Shown here piece by piece: positions 39,942 to 49,315 of a stretch of 64,000 nt of DNA (position 1 is its first letter; every line of letters begins with the position of its first letter). Origin of the DNA: Caenispirillum salinarum AK4 (GTDB lineage Bacteria; Pseudomonadota; Alphaproteobacteria; Rhodospirillales; Rhodospirillaceae); contig NZ_ANHY01000002.1 in assembly GCF_000315795.1 (NCBI RefSeq), positions 224,827 through 288,826 of the forward strand, written 5' to 3'. The notes under the pieces were generated by a model. That model had not been told where the DNA came from and did not search any database. It saw nothing but the letters and a program-made list of their open reading frames with translations. The translations under genes were made by a program, and so were the position numbers.

Positions 39942-40072
39942 CGCGCTTCTTTCCGGGAATGTGGATGGCGCCCGCGTGCGCTCACCCCGCCCACCACGGC
40001 CTTCGGGCCGGCGGCCGGGACTACCGGAACAACAACGCTACGCAACCTTTTAAAACAAGGATCGAGCACGCT

Positions 40073-40687
40073 ATGTCGAAGCGTATCGCCGCCAAGCACA
40101 AGATCGACCGCCGCCTTCAGGTCAACCTGTGGGGCCGCGCCAAGAGCCCGCTGAACAAGCGCGAGTCGCGCCCCGGCCAGCACGGCCAGCGCCGCCACAA
40201 GCCGTCCGACTTCGGCATCCAGTTGATGGCGAAGCAGAAGCTGAAGGGCTACTACGGCAACATCGGCGAGAAGCAGTTCCACAAGTACTACGTCGAGGCC
40301 ACCCGCCGGAAGGGTGACACCGGCGAGAACCTGGTGGGCCTGCTGGAGCGCCGCCTGGACGCCGTCGTCTACCGCATGAAGTTCGTGGCGACCCCCTTCG
40401 CCGCGCGCCAGATCGTCAACCACGGCCACATCCTGGTGAACGGCAAGCGCGTCAACATTCCGTCCTACATGGTCAAGGAAGGCGACGTGGTCGAGGTGCG
40501 CGAGCGCTCCCGCCAGATCCCGCAGATCATGGAAGCCATCGAGTCCGGCGAGCGTGACGTGCCCGACTACATGGACGTCGACCCGAAGGCCATGAAGGGC
40601 ACCTTCGTCCGCACGCCGAAGCTGGCCGACATTCCCTACCCGGTCCAGATGGAACCGAACCTGGTGGTCGAGTTCTACTCGCGCTAA
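40073..40687 (+). CDS. rpsD: 30S ribosomal protein S4
   Basis: S4 is a primary 16S rRNA-binding protein of the small subunit body. The 204-aa protein begins [21 protein letters not shown] and has the S4 RNA-binding domain near 95-155 ([39 protein letters not shown]), ending in [11 protein letters not shown]. The ATG at 40073 gives the family length; the open frame from 39959 is only the leader. It is transcribed alone and closed by a strong terminator. Confidence 0.98.
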   Translation: MSKRIAAKHKIDRRLQVNLWGRAKSPLNKRESRPGQHGQRRHKPSDFGIQLMAKQKLKGYYGNIGEKQFHKYYVEATRRKGDTGENLVGLLERRLDAVVYRMKFVATPFAARQIVNHGHILVNGKRVNIPSYMVKEGDVVEVRERSRQIPQIMEAIESGERDVPDYMDVDPKAMKGTFVRTPKLADIPYPVQMEPNLVVEFYSR

Positions 40688-40723
40688 TCATCCCCGGCGC
40701 GAGCGGGAATTCCCGCCGACAAG

Positions 40724-40757
40724 AAACCGGCGGCGCCCTGTGGGTGCCGCCGGTTTT
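40724..40757 (+). terminator. Intrinsic terminator of rpsD
   Basis: AAACCGGCGGC (40724-40734) pairs with GCCGCCGGTTT (40746-40756), 11 bp with an 11-nt loop, followed by T-rich sequence (TTTTCTTT, with the T-run starting inside the stem). Confidence 0.9.
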
Positions 40758-40830
40758 CTTTGTGCGGGTTGCGAAGGAGTGCGCGACGGGCGATATTGGT
40801 ATGAGCAAATAGCTGACACTGGATCAGGCC

Positions 40831-41076
40831 ATGCACGCAGACCTGAACGCCGACAACTGCCTGCCGCTGCCGGAAAGCCTGCTCAAGGCCGTTGGCGGCG
40901 CGCGCCGGTTCGACATCGTTGAGGACAACGGCCGCCTCGTGCTCATTCCGCTTAATGGAGCGCGCACCGGTGAAGACATGTCTCCGGCAGACCAGGTAAG
41001 GGCCGAGCTTGAAGAGCGCGGAATTACCGAAGCGGACCTGGAAGAGGCGGTTCGGTGGGCACGCCGGGGCCGCTGA
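40831..41076 (+). CDS. AbrB/MazE-like antitoxin
   Basis: The 81-aa protein has an N-terminal swapped-hairpin pattern: LPLPESLLKAVGGARRFDIVEDNGRLVLIPL (residues about 11-41), as in SpoVT/AbrB-type DNA-binding antitoxins. An acidic helical C-terminus (DQVRAELEERGITEADLEEAVRWAR) would wrap the toxin. The end overlaps the next gene by 22 bp, typical of type II toxin-antitoxin pairs. Such antitoxins bind their own promoter; no clear operator palindrome was identified. Confidence 0.78.
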   Translation: MHADLNADNCLPLPESLLKAVGGARRFDIVEDNGRLVLIPLNGARTGEDMSPADQVRAELEERGITEADLEEAVRWARRGR

Positions 41077-41495
41077 GGCCCGTTCACGCCGTATTGGACA
41101 CCAACGTTCTCATTTCATCGCTTGCCTTCAGTCGACAGGGCTTTGCTTGGCTACGGCGGGCATGGTTCAAGGGGCACGTTGTGCCTGTTGCAACGCCGGC
41201 AATGGTGGAGGAACTGGATAGGGTCCTTTCCTATCCCAAGCTCCGGCTGACGTCCGCCAAGAAGTTCTACCTGTTCCACGACTACGTGTCGTATGTCAGC
41301 CCGATCGAACTGCCGCCGGCAATGCCGCTCCCCGCCCAGTGCCGCGACGGCGACGATGACATTTTCCTCGCCGCCGCCCATGCCGCCAAGGCTGACGCCC
41401 TGGTGACAGGGGACCGGGATCTCCTCGTGCTCGCTGCCGAGTTCCCGGTGCCCATCCTCACGCCCGCCGAGTTCCGCGAGCGCTTCCGCCTTTAG
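41055..41495 (+). CDS. PIN-domain toxin (putative ribonuclease)
   Basis: The 146-aa protein is a PIN-domain protein of the COG1569-like toxin group. It starts with GTG inside the antitoxin gene. Conserved acidic residues are visible in HAVLDTNVLISSL (Asp), ATPAMVEELDRVL (Glu), CRDGDDDIFLAAAHAAKADALVTGD (Asp) and DRDLL. PIN toxins cleave tRNA, rRNA or mRNA with Mg2+; the target is unknown. Its stop overlaps the stop of the convergent aldo/keto reductase gene by 4 bp. Confidence 0.85.
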   Translation: MGTPGPLRPVHAVLDTNVLISSLAFSRQGFAWLRRAWFKGHVVPVATPAMVEELDRVLSYPKLRLTSAKKFYLFHDYVSYVSPIELPPAMPLPAQCRDGDDDIFLAAAHAAKADALVTGDRDLLVLAAEFPVPILTPAEFRERFRL

Positions 41496-42319
41496 GTATC
41501 CCACTCCGGCGCCAAGCCCTCGGGGCTGATCTGGCGGCCGTCGGGGCGGTGGAGGGCCTTGATCTCGGCCATCTCCTCCTCGGTCAGGTCGAAGTCGAAG
41601 ACCTCCAGGTTGGTCTTGCAATGCTCCTCGCTCTTGGTGCGGGGGATGGCGATGACGCCGTCCTGCTGGATCAGCCAGCGCAGGGTCACCTGGGCCTCGT
41701 TCTTGCCGTACTTGTCGCCGATGCGCTTGAGCGTTTCGTCGCCCAGGATGTTGCCCTGGGCGACCGGGCTGTAGGCCGTCAGCGCCATGCCCTTGGCGCG
41801 CACCATGTCCAGCACCGGGTCCTGGTTCAGGTAGGGGTGATATTCCACCTGGTTCACGGCCAGCGGCTCCTCGGTCACGGCGAAAGCCTGCTTCATCAGG
41901 GCCACCGTGAAGTTGGACAGGCCGATGTGGCGCGCGCGGCCGTCACGCTTGACCGACGCCAGCGCCTTGAGCGTCTCTTCCAGCGGCACGTCGGGGTTGG
42001 GCCAGTGCAGCAGCAGCAGGTCGACGTAGTCGGTCTGGAGGCGCTTGAGGCTGTCGTCGACGCTCTTCTGCAGATCGCCGTCGCGGAACTTGTCCACCCA
42101 GACCTTGGTGGTCAGCCAGACATCCTCACGCGGGACGGGACTTTGCGCCATCGCCGCGCCGACGGCATCCTCGTTGTCGTAGACCTGGGCGGTGTCCACG
42201 TGGCGGTAGCCGACCTCCAGCGCCGCCGTCACCATGCGCTGGCAGTCGTCGGGCGAAAGCGTGAAAGTGCCGAAGCCGAGCGCGGGAATTTGCGCGTCCT
42301 TGGCGGGAACGGTCCACAT
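41492..42319 (-). CDS. Aldo/keto reductase
   Basis: The 275-aa NADPH-dependent oxidoreductase has the AKR signatures GYRHVDTAQVYDNEDAVGAAM (catalytic Asp and Tyr), the Lys in WLTTKVWVD, the His in LLLLHWPNP, and the phosphate-binding IPRTKSEEH near the C-terminus. The pattern is close to 2,5-diketo-D-gluconate reductase B (DkgB) and methylglyoxal reductases; the in vivo aldehyde or ketone is not evident. It is a single leftward gene. Confidence 0.92.
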   Translation of the reverse strand: MWTVPAKDAQIPALGFGTFTLSPDDCQRMVTAALEVGYRHVDTAQVYDNEDAVGAAMAQSPVPREDVWLTTKVWVDKFRDGDLQKSVDDSLKRLQTDYVDLLLLHWPNPDVPLEETLKALASVKRDGRARHIGLSNFTVALMKQAFAVTEEPLAVNQVEYHPYLNQDPVLDMVRAKGMALTAYSPVAQGNILGDETLKRIGDKYGKNEAQVTLRWLIQQDGVIAIPRTKSEEHCKTNLEVFDFDLTEEEMAEIKALHRPDGRQISPEGLAPEWDT

Positions 42320-42494
42320 GGATGCTGTCCTTACGGTTTTGGATGATGAAGACGGCGCGGCCCGGCGCGGGTGCGCCGTGCGGTATCTGCTTCGGCAACG
42401 CGGGCAATCGCCCTGCGGTTGCGGTGCGCAATGGCCCTGCCGCCCGCCGCGGCCGGCCGGTTATTCTGACCGCTCAACAGGGGAGGGAGCCGTC

Positions 42495-42851
42495 ATGGAC
42501 GACCGCACGCCGGGTTGCTACGCCGTCATCTTCACCTCGCGCCGCACAGAAGCGCCGGACGACGGTTACGAGACCATGGCCGACCGCATGGTGGCGCTTG
42601 CGCGTGCCCAGCCCGGTTTCCTGGGCGTGGAGTCGGCACGCGGGCCGGACGGCTTCGGCATCACCGTCAGCTATTGGGAGAGCGAGGAGGCCATCCGCGC
42701 CTGGAAGCACCACGCCGAGCATGTCGTGGCGCGCGAGGGCGGGCGCGCCGGCTGGTATTCCGCCTACATCACCCGCGTCGCCCGTCTGGAACGCGCCTAC
42801 GCCATGGGCGATCCGGCCAAGGCACCGGAGACGGCGACGGAAGACACCTGA
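42495..42851 (+). CDS. Antibiotic-biosynthesis-monooxygenase (ABM) fold protein
   Basis: The 118-aa protein has the dimeric alpha/beta-barrel pattern: YAVIFTSRRTEAPDDGYETMADRM, ARAQPGFLGVESARG, ITVSYWESEEAIRAWKHHAEHVVARE and WYSAYITRVARLERAY. Related proteins are often annotated as heme-degrading or quinol monooxygenase-like enzymes; the WKHHAEH region could hold a ligand, but activity is not shown. GGGAGG lies 8-9 nt before ATG 42495. It converges with grxD. Confidence 0.82.
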   Translation: MDDRTPGCYAVIFTSRRTEAPDDGYETMADRMVALARAQPGFLGVESARGPDGFGITVSYWESEEAIRAWKHHAEHVVAREGGRAGWYSAYITRVARLERAYAMGDPAKAPETATEDT

Positions 42852-42863
42852 CGCGCATACGAA

Positions 42864-42895
42864 AAAGGCCGGCCTCCGCAGAGACCGGCCCTTTC
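42864..42895. terminator. Bidirectional terminator between the ABM-fold gene and grxD
   Basis: GGCCGG (42868-42873) pairs with CCGGCC (42886-42891), flanked by AAAAA on the left and TTT on the right, so it can end transcripts from both convergent genes. Confidence 0.75.
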
Positions 42896-42917
42896 GGGAT
42901 CAGCGTGTCGCGCCGCC

Positions 42918-43253
42918 TTACGCGGCGGTCATGACGCCCTTGTCCTTGAGCATCTGCTGCAGTTCGCCGTTGGCGGCCATCTCGCGCACGATGTCGCAGC
43001 CGCCCACGAACTCGCCCTTCACGTAGAGCTGGGGGATGGTCGGCCAGTTGGAGAAGTCCTTGATGCCCTGGCGCATGTCGTCGCTGGCAAGCACGTTGAC
43101 GTCCTTGAACGGAACGCCGAAGTGGTTCAGCACCTGCACGACGGCGGCGGAAAAGCCGCACTGCGGGAACTGGCTGGTGCCCTTCATGAACACCACGACG
43201 TCGTTGGTGTCGATGTCGTTCTGGATCTGCTGGAAGGCCGGATTGTCAGTCAT
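42918..43253 (-). CDS. grxD: Monothiol glutaredoxin (Grx4 type)
   Basis: The 111-aa protein carries the CGFS active site ([20 protein letters not shown]), [20 protein letters not shown] and a C-terminal QMLKDKGV. Monothiol glutaredoxins bind a glutathione-ligated [2Fe-2S] cluster and pass it to client proteins. This would serve the many Fe-S enzymes encoded here (BchE, BchN/B, the glycosylase). The ATG 43253 is preceded by GGAG 11 nt upstream. The extended frame to 43388 is not family sequence. Confidence 0.95.
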   Translation of the reverse strand: MTDNPAFQQIQNDIDTNDVVVFMKGTSQFPQCGFSAAVVQVLNHFGVPFKDVNVLASDDMRQGIKDFSNWPTIPQLYVKGEFVGGCDIVREMAANGELQQMLKDKGVMTAA

Positions 43254-43432
43254 TCTTCGCTCAACTCCTGTGGCGTCTGGGCGTCCGTGACGGCGGGTCG
43301 GGGGAGACCTGGCGGGCGGGCTGCGGGCAACCGCGCCTGTTCCGCCGGCGTCACTGTCCTTCGCGGCTGTTCCGCCATATGGACCCATCGCAAGCGCAAG
43401 TCAACCGCAAGCGATGGAGGGTTTGTCCGGCG

Positions 43433-44392
43433 TCAAGCGGCATCGCCGGTCCGCGCGCGGCGTCGGCGGCACAGTCGGCCGGGACCGATGCTGTAGACCG
43501 CGATGCCCGTCCAGATAAGTCCGAACGCCACCGCGTGGGGCGTGGTGAGGGTCTCGCCGAACATCAGGGTCGCCAGCAGGAACTGGATGGTCGGGTTCAT
43601 GTACTGCATGAGGCCGAGCGTCGCCAGCCGCATCCGCCGGGCGGCGAAGGCAAACAGGAACAGCGGCACTGCGGTCAGCGGGCCCGCCAGCACCAGCAAG
43701 GTGGTCACCCAGGCCCCCTCGGGCGCGCCGATGAAGTGGCCGGTGCCGGTCCATTCCAGCCAGGCCAGGAAGACAAGCACCAGCGGGCTCAGCAGGATGG
43801 TTTCCAGGAACAGCCCGACCAGGCTTTCCGCCGGCGCGGTCTTGCGCAACAGGCCGTACATGGCAAACGAGCACGCCAGCGTCAGCGTCACCCACGGCAG
43901 CCGGCCCAGGCCGATGACCAGCGCCGCCACGCCCGCGATCACCAGCCCCAGCGCCACCATCTGGCGCGGCGAGAAGCGCTCCTTCAGGAACACCGCCCCC
44001 AGCATGACGGTCACAAGCGGGAAGATGTAGTAGCCCAGGCTCGCCTCCAGGGCCCGTCCGCTGGTGACGGCGTGGACGAAGGTGATCCAGTTGACGGTGA
44101 TGGCGGTGGCCGAGGCGACGAAGATCAGCGCCTTCTTGCGGTCGCGCAGAATGGCGATGGTTTCCGTCCAGCCGCCCCGGATGGTGATGACCAGTGCCAG
44201 CACCACCAGCGCCCACAGGATGCGATGCGCCACCACCTCCAGCGGCGGGACCATGGCGATCTCGCGGAAGAACAGGGGCGAGATGCCCCAGATGCCGTAG
44301 GCGCCCACGGCGGCGGCGAAGCCGGCGCGCACGGTGGGATCGGCGACGGCGGCGCCGGCGGAGGTCTGGCTGGGCGTCGGGGACTGGGTCAT
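43433..44392 (-). CDS. rarD: EamA-family transporter RarD
   Basis: The 319-aa inner-membrane protein has about ten transmembrane helices in two EamA halves. Typical RarD segments are GAYGIWGISPLFFREI, VVAHRILWALVVL, ASATAITVNWITFVHAV, ALEASLGYYIFPLVTVMLGAVFLKER and a C-terminal MQYMNPTIQFLLATLMFGE. It is named for chloramphenicol sensitivity in Pseudomonas; the substrate is unknown. The start ATG 44392 gives the normal N-terminus. It is transcribed leftward behind the HAD phosphatase gene. Confidence 0.9.
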   Translation of the reverse strand: MTQSPTPSQTSAGAAVADPTVRAGFAAAVGAYGIWGISPLFFREIAMVPPLEVVAHRILWALVVLALVITIRGGWTETIAILRDRKKALIFVASATAITVNWITFVHAVTSGRALEASLGYYIFPLVTVMLGAVFLKERFSPRQMVALGLVIAGVAALVIGLGRLPWVTLTLACSFAMYGLLRKTAPAESLVGLFLETILLSPLVLVFLAWLEWTGTGHFIGAPEGAWVTTLLVLAGPLTAVPLFLFAFAARRMRLATLGLMQYMNPTIQFLLATLMFGETLTTPHAVAFGLIWTGIAVYSIGPGRLCRRRRARTGDAA

Positions 44393-44456
44393 GGCGGCAC
44401 AGTGACCGCGGACCGCGATAGTGTCCAGTGCCGCTGAGCCGCCCGGACAGGGGCCG

Positions 44457-45134
44457 CTACGGCGTCCGTCGTGCGATCCGAATCGTGCCGTCCTCCAGCG
44501 CCGAAACCGCCAGGGCGCCAAGGTCGGGCACGATCCGGTCCGCCTCGCCCAGTTCCGCGGCGGCATGGGTGGTGGTGACGGCGATGACGCGGGCGCCGGC
44601 GGCCTTGCCGGCGGTGATGCCGGGCGGGGCGTCCTCGATCACCACCGCGCGGGCGGCGTTCACGCCCAGACGCTCAGCCGCCAGGCGATAGGGCGCGGGG
44701 GAGGGCTTGCCGTCCGACACGTCGTCGGCGGTCACCGTCACCCTCGGTAGCTCCAGGCCGAAGTGCGCCAGCCGCGCCTTCAACAGCGCGCGATGGCCCG
44801 AAGTCACGATGGCGAAGCGCTCCGGCGCCAGCGTCCTCAGCAGGTCGACGGCGCCGGTGTACTCCCGCGCCCACTCGATCTCCTCGGGAAGGATCGGGCG
44901 GTCGCGGTAGTAGGTGGCGTCGCTGGTGACTCGGTCCGGCGCAAGGGCGCGGATGGTGTCGACCTCGCGCCGGCCGTGGACGTCCGCCAGCACCTGCTCG
45001 GCGGGCAGGCCGGCGTTCTCGGCGAAGCGGCGCCAGAACAGGTCCACCGAGGCCGACGTGTCGAACAGCACGCCGTCGAAGTCCAGCAGCAGGGCCTCGG
45101 CCATGAGCGGCGGGAAGGCGGCCTCTGCGGTCAT
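44457..45134 (-). CDS. HAD-superfamily sugar-phosphatase-like protein
   Basis: The 225-aa protein shows HAD motif I LLLDFDGVLFDTS (residues 15-27), motif II VTSGHRALL, motif III Lys in SDGKPSPAPY, and motif IV VIEDAPPGITAGKAAG, as in the beta-phosphoglucomutase/sugar-phosphatase branch. The start overlaps the eda stop by 4 bp (45131-45134), so it is translationally coupled to KDPG aldolase. A role in sugar-acid phosphate metabolism is plausible from this coupling but unproven. Confidence 0.85.
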   Translation of the reverse strand: MTAEAAFPPLMAEALLLDFDGVLFDTSASVDLFWRRFAENAGLPAEQVLADVHGRREVDTIRALAPDRVTSDATYYRDRPILPEEIEWAREYTGAVDLLRTLAPERFAIVTSGHRALLKARLAHFGLELPRVTVTADDVSDGKPSPAPYRLAAERLGVNAARAVVIEDAPPGITAGKAAGARVIAVTTTHAAAELGEADRIVPDLGALAVSALEDGTIRIARRTP

Positions 45135-45787
45135 CCCAGGTGCTCCGCCAGGCCGGCGGCGGAGCGGGCGAGGTCCTCGATGCCCTGCCAGTCGCCTGCG
45201 CTGACCTTTTCCTTGGGCGCCAGCCAGGTGCCGCCGATGGCGACCACGTTGGGCAGGCGCAGGTAGTCGGCGGCGGTATTGGATCGGATGCCGCCGGTCG
45301 GGCAGAAGCGGGCCTCGGGGAAGGGACCGCCGAAGGCCGCCACCGTGGCGGGCCCGCCGATGGCGGCGGCGGGGAAGGCCTTGAAGACGGTCAGGCCGGC
45401 CTCCAGGCCGCGCATCACTTCGCTGGCGGTGGCGACGCCGGGCAGGAACGGCATGCCGCTCGCGCGGGCGGCCCCGAGCAAGGCGTCGGTGGCGCCGGGG
45501 CTGACGGCGAAGCGGGCGCCGGCCTCCTGTGCGGTGTCGAGGTCGGCGGGCTTCATGATCGTGCCGACGCCCACCAGCGCCTCGGGCACGTCGGCGGTGA
45601 TGCGGCGGATGCTGTCGAGGGCGGCGGAGGTGCGCAGCGTCACCTCCAGCGCCGGCAGCCCGCCCGCGACCAGGGCACGGGCGAGCGGCACGGCGTCGTC
45701 GGCGTTCTCGATGACCAGCACCGGCACCACCGGGGCTCGCTTGAGGATGTCGAGCATGGCATCGGGCATGGCGGCCTCCGTCGGCAT
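45131..45787 (-). CDS. eda: KDPG/KHG aldolase
   Basis: The 218-aa class I aldolase cleaves 2-keto-3-deoxy-6-phosphogluconate to pyruvate and glyceraldehyde 3-phosphate (Entner-Doudoroff route), and often 4-hydroxy-2-oxoglutarate too. Visible motifs are [17 protein letters not shown] (catalytic Glu), [11 protein letters not shown], the Schiff-base Lys in [14 protein letters not shown], and [14 protein letters not shown] (phosphate). edd is not in the window. It is coupled to the downstream HAD gene. Confidence 0.95.
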   Translation of the reverse strand: MPTEAAMPDAMLDILKRAPVVPVLVIENADDAVPLARALVAGGLPALEVTLRTSAALDSIRRITADVPEALVGVGTIMKPADLDTAQEAGARFAVSPGATDALLGAARASGMPFLPGVATASEVMRGLEAGLTVFKAFPAAAIGGPATVAAFGGPFPEARFCPTGGIRSNTAADYLRLPNVVAIGGTWLAPKEKVSAGDWQGIEDLARSAAGLAEHLG

Positions 45788-45809
45788 GGAAATGGGCTTG
45801 GGCCCGCCG

Positions 45810-46829
45810 TCAACGCGCGGTGGGCGCGCTGGTTGCGGCGGCGGTTTCAGGCGCGGGGTCGGGTATCTTCACGCGGCTGAGGAACAGGCGGGCGAGCGTC
45901 TCGTCGGACATGCGGTGGATGATGCGGGCCAGCACCGCGATCACCACCAGCGTCAGCACCAGCCGCCCGATGATCACGCCCGACCAGTGGCCGCCCAGGG
46001 CCATGATGATCAGGCTGTCCTCGATCAGGCTGTGGCACAGCGCCATGAACGAGATGGACAGCAGCACGTCGCGCCGGCTCAGGCCGCCGCGCTCCACCTC
46101 GCGGATGATCAGTCCGCCGCCGTAGGAAATGCCCAGCAGCACGCCGATCACGGTCAGCGGCACGGCCTTCTCGCCGATGCCCATGACGCGCAGCAGCGGT
46201 GACAGCAGCCGGGTGAGCAGCCGGTTCGCACCCACGGCGTCCAGCAGCGCCATGCCGGCCATGATCGCCAGGATGATGAGGTAGATCCAGCCCAGGCCGA
46301 CGGCGGAGTCGGCGGCCCAGCCCATCCAGCCGGCGTCGGGGTCGGCCTCGGGCAGCCAGGATATGGTCACCGGCTCCTGCAGCACGCCGAGGCCGCTGTA
46401 GACGGCGTTGAGCACGATGCCGAACAGCAGACCGGCGCCCAGGCGCAGGAGCGTCTGGAAGATGATGCCCGCCCCGGCGCGCTGGCACACCCGGCCCTCC
46501 ACGGGCAGGGAATGGGCGACCAGGATCATGGTGCCGAGAACCGTCATCTGCGCGACGGTCAGGGACACGTCGGGCAGCACCGTCGGCAGCACGGCGGCGG
46601 CGCCGTAGATGGTCGTCAGGCAGGCGGCGGCCCACACCACGCCCACTTCCGCCGGCAGTCCCGCCAGGTCCATCACCGGCGCGAAGGCCGCGGCGATGTA
46701 GGGGATGGCGCCCATCTCGGCGGCCACCTTCACCGCGATCATGATGGGCACCATCATGCGCAGCAGCACCCACCACACGCGCAAGGAGTCGCGGATCAGG
46801 CGCTGGACGGCGGTGAGGAAGGCGGACAT
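45810..46829 (-). CDS. Nucleoside-recognition (Gate) domain membrane protein
   Basis: The 339-aa protein has about eight membrane segments and two Gate-like halves: an N-terminal [23 protein letters not shown] with [25 protein letters not shown], and a C-terminal [47 protein letters not shown]. This resembles the SpmA/YjiH group of nucleoside-recognition proteins. Transport or recognition of a small molecule is likely; the ligand is unknown. It lies 22 nt upstream of eda on the same strand. Confidence 0.78.
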   Translation of the reverse strand: MSAFLTAVQRLIRDSLRVWWVLLRMMVPIMIAVKVAAEMGAIPYIAAAFAPVMDLAGLPAEVGVVWAAACLTTIYGAAAVLPTVLPDVSLTVAQMTVLGTMILVAHSLPVEGRVCQRAGAGIIFQTLLRLGAGLLFGIVLNAVYSGLGVLQEPVTISWLPEADPDAGWMGWAADSAVGLGWIYLIILAIMAGMALLDAVGANRLLTRLLSPLLRVMGIGEKAVPLTVIGVLLGISYGGGLIIREVERGGLSRRDVLLSISFMALCHSLIEDSLIIMALGGHWSGVIIGRLVLTLVVIAVLARIIHRMSDETLARLFLSRVKIPDPAPETAAATSAPTAR

Positions 46830-46902
46830 TCAGGCGCTCCGGCGTGGTGAAGGCGGCGCGCAGTGTGGGCGGACGGCGGGGGTGAGAGAAGAGCCATTAT
46901 TC

Positions 46903-46939
46903 GTGAAAGAAACGAGGGGGACCAACGTGGTCCCCCTCG
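46903..46939 (-). terminator. Intrinsic terminator of purB
   Basis: On the minus strand a perfect 12-bp stem (46939-46928 with 46924-46913, arms CGAGGGGGACCA/TGGTCCCCCTCG) with a 3-nt loop is followed by TTTCTTT (46912-46906), 32 nt after the purB stop. Confidence 0.9.
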
Positions 46940-46970
46940 CGCTCCCCCGCGATGAGTGGGGCATCAGCCC

Positions 46971-48272
46971 TTATTCGCTGCGGCCGAAGACGCGCTTGAA
47001 GATCGTGTCGACGTGCTTGGTGTGGTAGCCCAGGTCGAACAGTTCGTCGACCTCCTCGGCGCTCATCTTGGCAGAGACCTCGGGGTCGGTCTTCAGCAGG
47101 TCCTGAAGGTTGCCCTCGCCGTTCCACACCTTCATGGCGTTGCGCTGGACGAGGCTGTAGCTGTCCTCGCGCGAGACGCCCTTCTGGGTCAGCGCCAGCA
47201 GGACGCGCTGGCTGAACACGAGGCCGCCCATCTGGTTGAGGTTGCGGTCGATGGCATCCTCGTAGACCACCAGGTTGGCGACCACGTTGGTCAGGCGGGC
47301 CAGCGCGAAGTCCAGCGTGACGGTGGCGTCGGGGCCGATGTAGCGCTCGACGGAGGAGTGGCTGATGTCGCGCTCGTGCCAGAGCGCCACGTTCTCCATG
47401 GCCGGCAGGGCGTAGGAGCGCACCATGCGGGCGAGGCCCGTCAGGTTCTCGGTCAGCACCGGGTTGCGCTTGTGCGGCATGGCGGAGGAGCCCTTCTGGC
47501 CCTTGGAGAAGAACTCCTCGGCCTCGCGGACTTCCGTGCGCTGCAGGTGGCGGACCTCGGTCGCCAGGCGCTCGATGGACGAGGCGATGACGCCCAGAAC
47601 GCTGAAGAACATGGCGTGGCGGTCACGCGGAATGACCTGGGTGGAGATGGGCTCGGGCTTCAGGCCCAGCTTTTCCGCCACGTGCTCTTCCACGAAGGGA
47701 TCGACGTTGGCGAACGTGCCGACGGCGCCCGAGATGGCGCAGGTGGCGATGTCCTCGCGCGCGGCCAGCAGGCGGTCGCGGTTGCGCTGGAACTCGGCGT
47801 GGAAGCTGGCGAACTTCAGGCCCATGGTGACCGGCTCGGCGTGGATGCCGTGGCTGCGGCCCATGCACACCGTCATCTTGTGCTCGAACGCACGCTTTTC
47901 CAGGGCGGCCAGCAGCTCGTCCAGGTCCTGCAGAAGAAGGTCGGCGGCCTGGACCAGCTGGACGTTCAGGCAGGTGTCCAGCACGTCGGAACTGGTCATG
48001 CCCTGGTGGACGAAGCGGGCTTCGTCGCCCACATATTCCGCCAGGTTGGTCAGGAAGGCGATGACGTCGTGCTTGACCTCGGCCTCGATGGCGTCGATGC
48101 GGGCGACCTCGAACTGTCCGCGCTCCCACACGGCCTTGGCGGCGGCTTCCGGAATGACGCCCAGCTTGGCCTGGGCATCGCAGGCGTGGGCCTCGATCTC
48201 GAACCAGATGCGGAACTTGTTCTCGGGTTCCCAGATGGCGGCCATCTTGGGGCGCGTGTAGCGGGGAATCAT
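46971..48272 (-). CDS. purB: Adenylosuccinate lyase
   Basis: PurB acts twice in purine synthesis, splitting fumarate from SAICAR and from adenylosuccinate. The 433-aa protein has the fumarase/aspartase superfamily signature [17 protein letters not shown] (about 263-279), [27 protein letters not shown] (catalytic His) and [10 protein letters not shown]. The start at 48272 (MIPRYTRP) matches the family. The gene is single and closed by a strong hairpin. Confidence 0.97.
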   Translation of the reverse strand: MIPRYTRPKMAAIWEPENKFRIWFEIEAHACDAQAKLGVIPEAAAKAVWERGQFEVARIDAIEAEVKHDVIAFLTNLAEYVGDEARFVHQGMTSSDVLDTCLNVQLVQAADLLLQDLDELLAALEKRAFEHKMTVCMGRSHGIHAEPVTMGLKFASFHAEFQRNRDRLLAAREDIATCAISGAVGTFANVDPFVEEHVAEKLGLKPEPISTQVIPRDRHAMFFSVLGVIASSIERLATEVRHLQRTEVREAEEFFSKGQKGSSAMPHKRNPVLTENLTGLARMVRSYALPAMENVALWHERDISHSSVERYIGPDATVTLDFALARLTNVVANLVVYEDAIDRNLNQMGGLVFSQRVLLALTQKGVSREDSYSLVQRNAMKVWNGEGNLQDLLKTDPEVSAKMSAEEVDELFDLGYHTKHVDTIFKRVFGRSE

Positions 48273-48420
48273 GTCGACGGATCTCGCTTTTCGCCAGAGG
48301 ACTCGGGATGGGCGCGGTTATAGGAGATTTCGGCGCCCACCTCCAGACCGTAGCGCGTTGCAACGGCCGGAGCGCTGGAGTAGCGTTGCCGTTCAGTGGT
48401 TTCGAAGGGGAAGGGTGACC

Positions 48421-48819
48421 ATGCGCCTATCGTTGCGATCCGCGCTTGTCGCGACCGTGCTGCTGGCGGCGGCGCCCCTGTCGGCGGCGGCGAACGGGGT
48501 CGAGCAGCCCGAACGCGGCGACCCCTTCACTACGCCGGTCGTTCCCATTCCCGATCCCGCACCGGGTGCGGAGGGCGATGCCCAGGCGGCCGAGCGCCTG
48601 CCGGTGATGGAGATGACGGTGGGCGACATGGAAGTGATCCGCCTGCCGCAGCCGGCGGGCACGATCATCTCGCTGGTGCCGGGCGTGGTGACCGTGGGCA
48701 CGCAGGAGCCGGGGATGCTGTTCATCTTTGCCGAACAGCCGGGCGAGACGAAGGTGGTCGTCGCCGATGAAGGCTACAACGAGATGTTCGCCTCCACCAT
48801 CAAGGTGGCGCCGCAGTAG
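48421..48819 (+). CDS. Exported stand-alone pilus-assembly N-domain protein
   Basis: The 132-aa protein has a signal peptide (MRLSLRSALVATVLLAAAPLSAAAN), a Pro-rich linker (about 27-60), and a single beta-sandwich domain (about 62-130): MTVGDMEVIRLPQPAGTIISLVPGVVTV then FAEQPGETKVVVADEGYNE. This resembles the N-terminal domain of CpaC/RhcC secretins (the T2SS/T3SS pilus N domain), but here it stands alone with no secretin core. Function is unknown; a periplasmic binding or scaffolding role is possible. The ATG 48421 is selected because it starts the signal peptide. Confidence 0.78.
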   Translation: MRLSLRSALVATVLLAAAPLSAAANGVEQPERGDPFTTPVVPIPDPAPGAEGDAQAAERLPVMEMTVGDMEVIRLPQPAGTIISLVPGVVTVGTQEPGMLFIFAEQPGETKVVVADEGYNEMFASTIKVAPQ

Positions 48820-48843
48820 CCCGGTCTGTAGGGCAAGGCCGCG

Positions 48844-49299
48844 TCAGCGGCCGTAACGGATATAGTCCGTCCAGGTGCGTTCCAGCTTCTGAAGCACTTC
48901 GTCGGCCTTGCGCAGTTCGGCCTCGGTGGCGCCGGCATCGGTGTTCAGGGATTCGGCTAGGCGGTTCTGCAGGTCGCGGATGGCGTGGCACAACTCCATG
49001 CCCTTTTCCGTCAGCCGCAGCTGCGTGGCGCGGCGGTCGTGCTCCGCGCGCTCCTGATGAATGTAGCCGAATTCCGTCAACTTCTTGATGTTGTAGCTGA
49101 CGTTGGAGCCGTGATAGTAGCCCCGGTCCTTCAGGTCGCGGATCACCACGTCCTGGTCGCCGATGTTGGACAGCAGCAGGGCTTGAACGGCGTTGATGTC
49201 GTTGACGTTCATCCGGCGCAACTCGGCCCGCAGCACATCCAGGAAGTGCCGGTGCAGGCGCTCCAGCATATGAACGATGGTGTTATAGGCGTCCAGCAT
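48844..49299 (-). CDS. MarR-type winged-helix regulator, LdtR-like
   Basis: The 151-aa protein matches the alphaproteobacterial LdtR pattern: MLDAYNTIVHMLERLHRHFLDVL, INAVQALLLSNIGDQ, RGYYHGSNVSYNIKKLTEFGYI (recognition helix) and ERAEHDRRATQLRLTEKG (wing). LdtR in relatives controls an L,D-transpeptidase gene and osmotic tolerance; no such gene is adjacent here. Its own promoter carries a 12-bp palindrome, which suggests autoregulation. ATG 49299 has AAAAGG a few bases upstream. Confidence 0.85.
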   Translation of the reverse strand: MLDAYNTIVHMLERLHRHFLDVLRAELRRMNVNDINAVQALLLSNIGDQDVVIRDLKDRGYYHGSNVSYNIKKLTEFGYIHQERAEHDRRATQLRLTEKGMELCHAIRDLQNRLAESLNTDAGATEAELRKADEVLQKLERTWTDYIRYGR

Positions 49300-49315
49300 G
49301 GGGTAGTCCTTTTGT

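Noticed and set aside
40703..40716. Perfect palindrome GCGGGAATTCCCGC after rpsD
   Set aside because: It has no loop, so it cannot form the usual hairpin, and the real terminator is 10 nt further on. A chance or restriction-type palindrome is enough.
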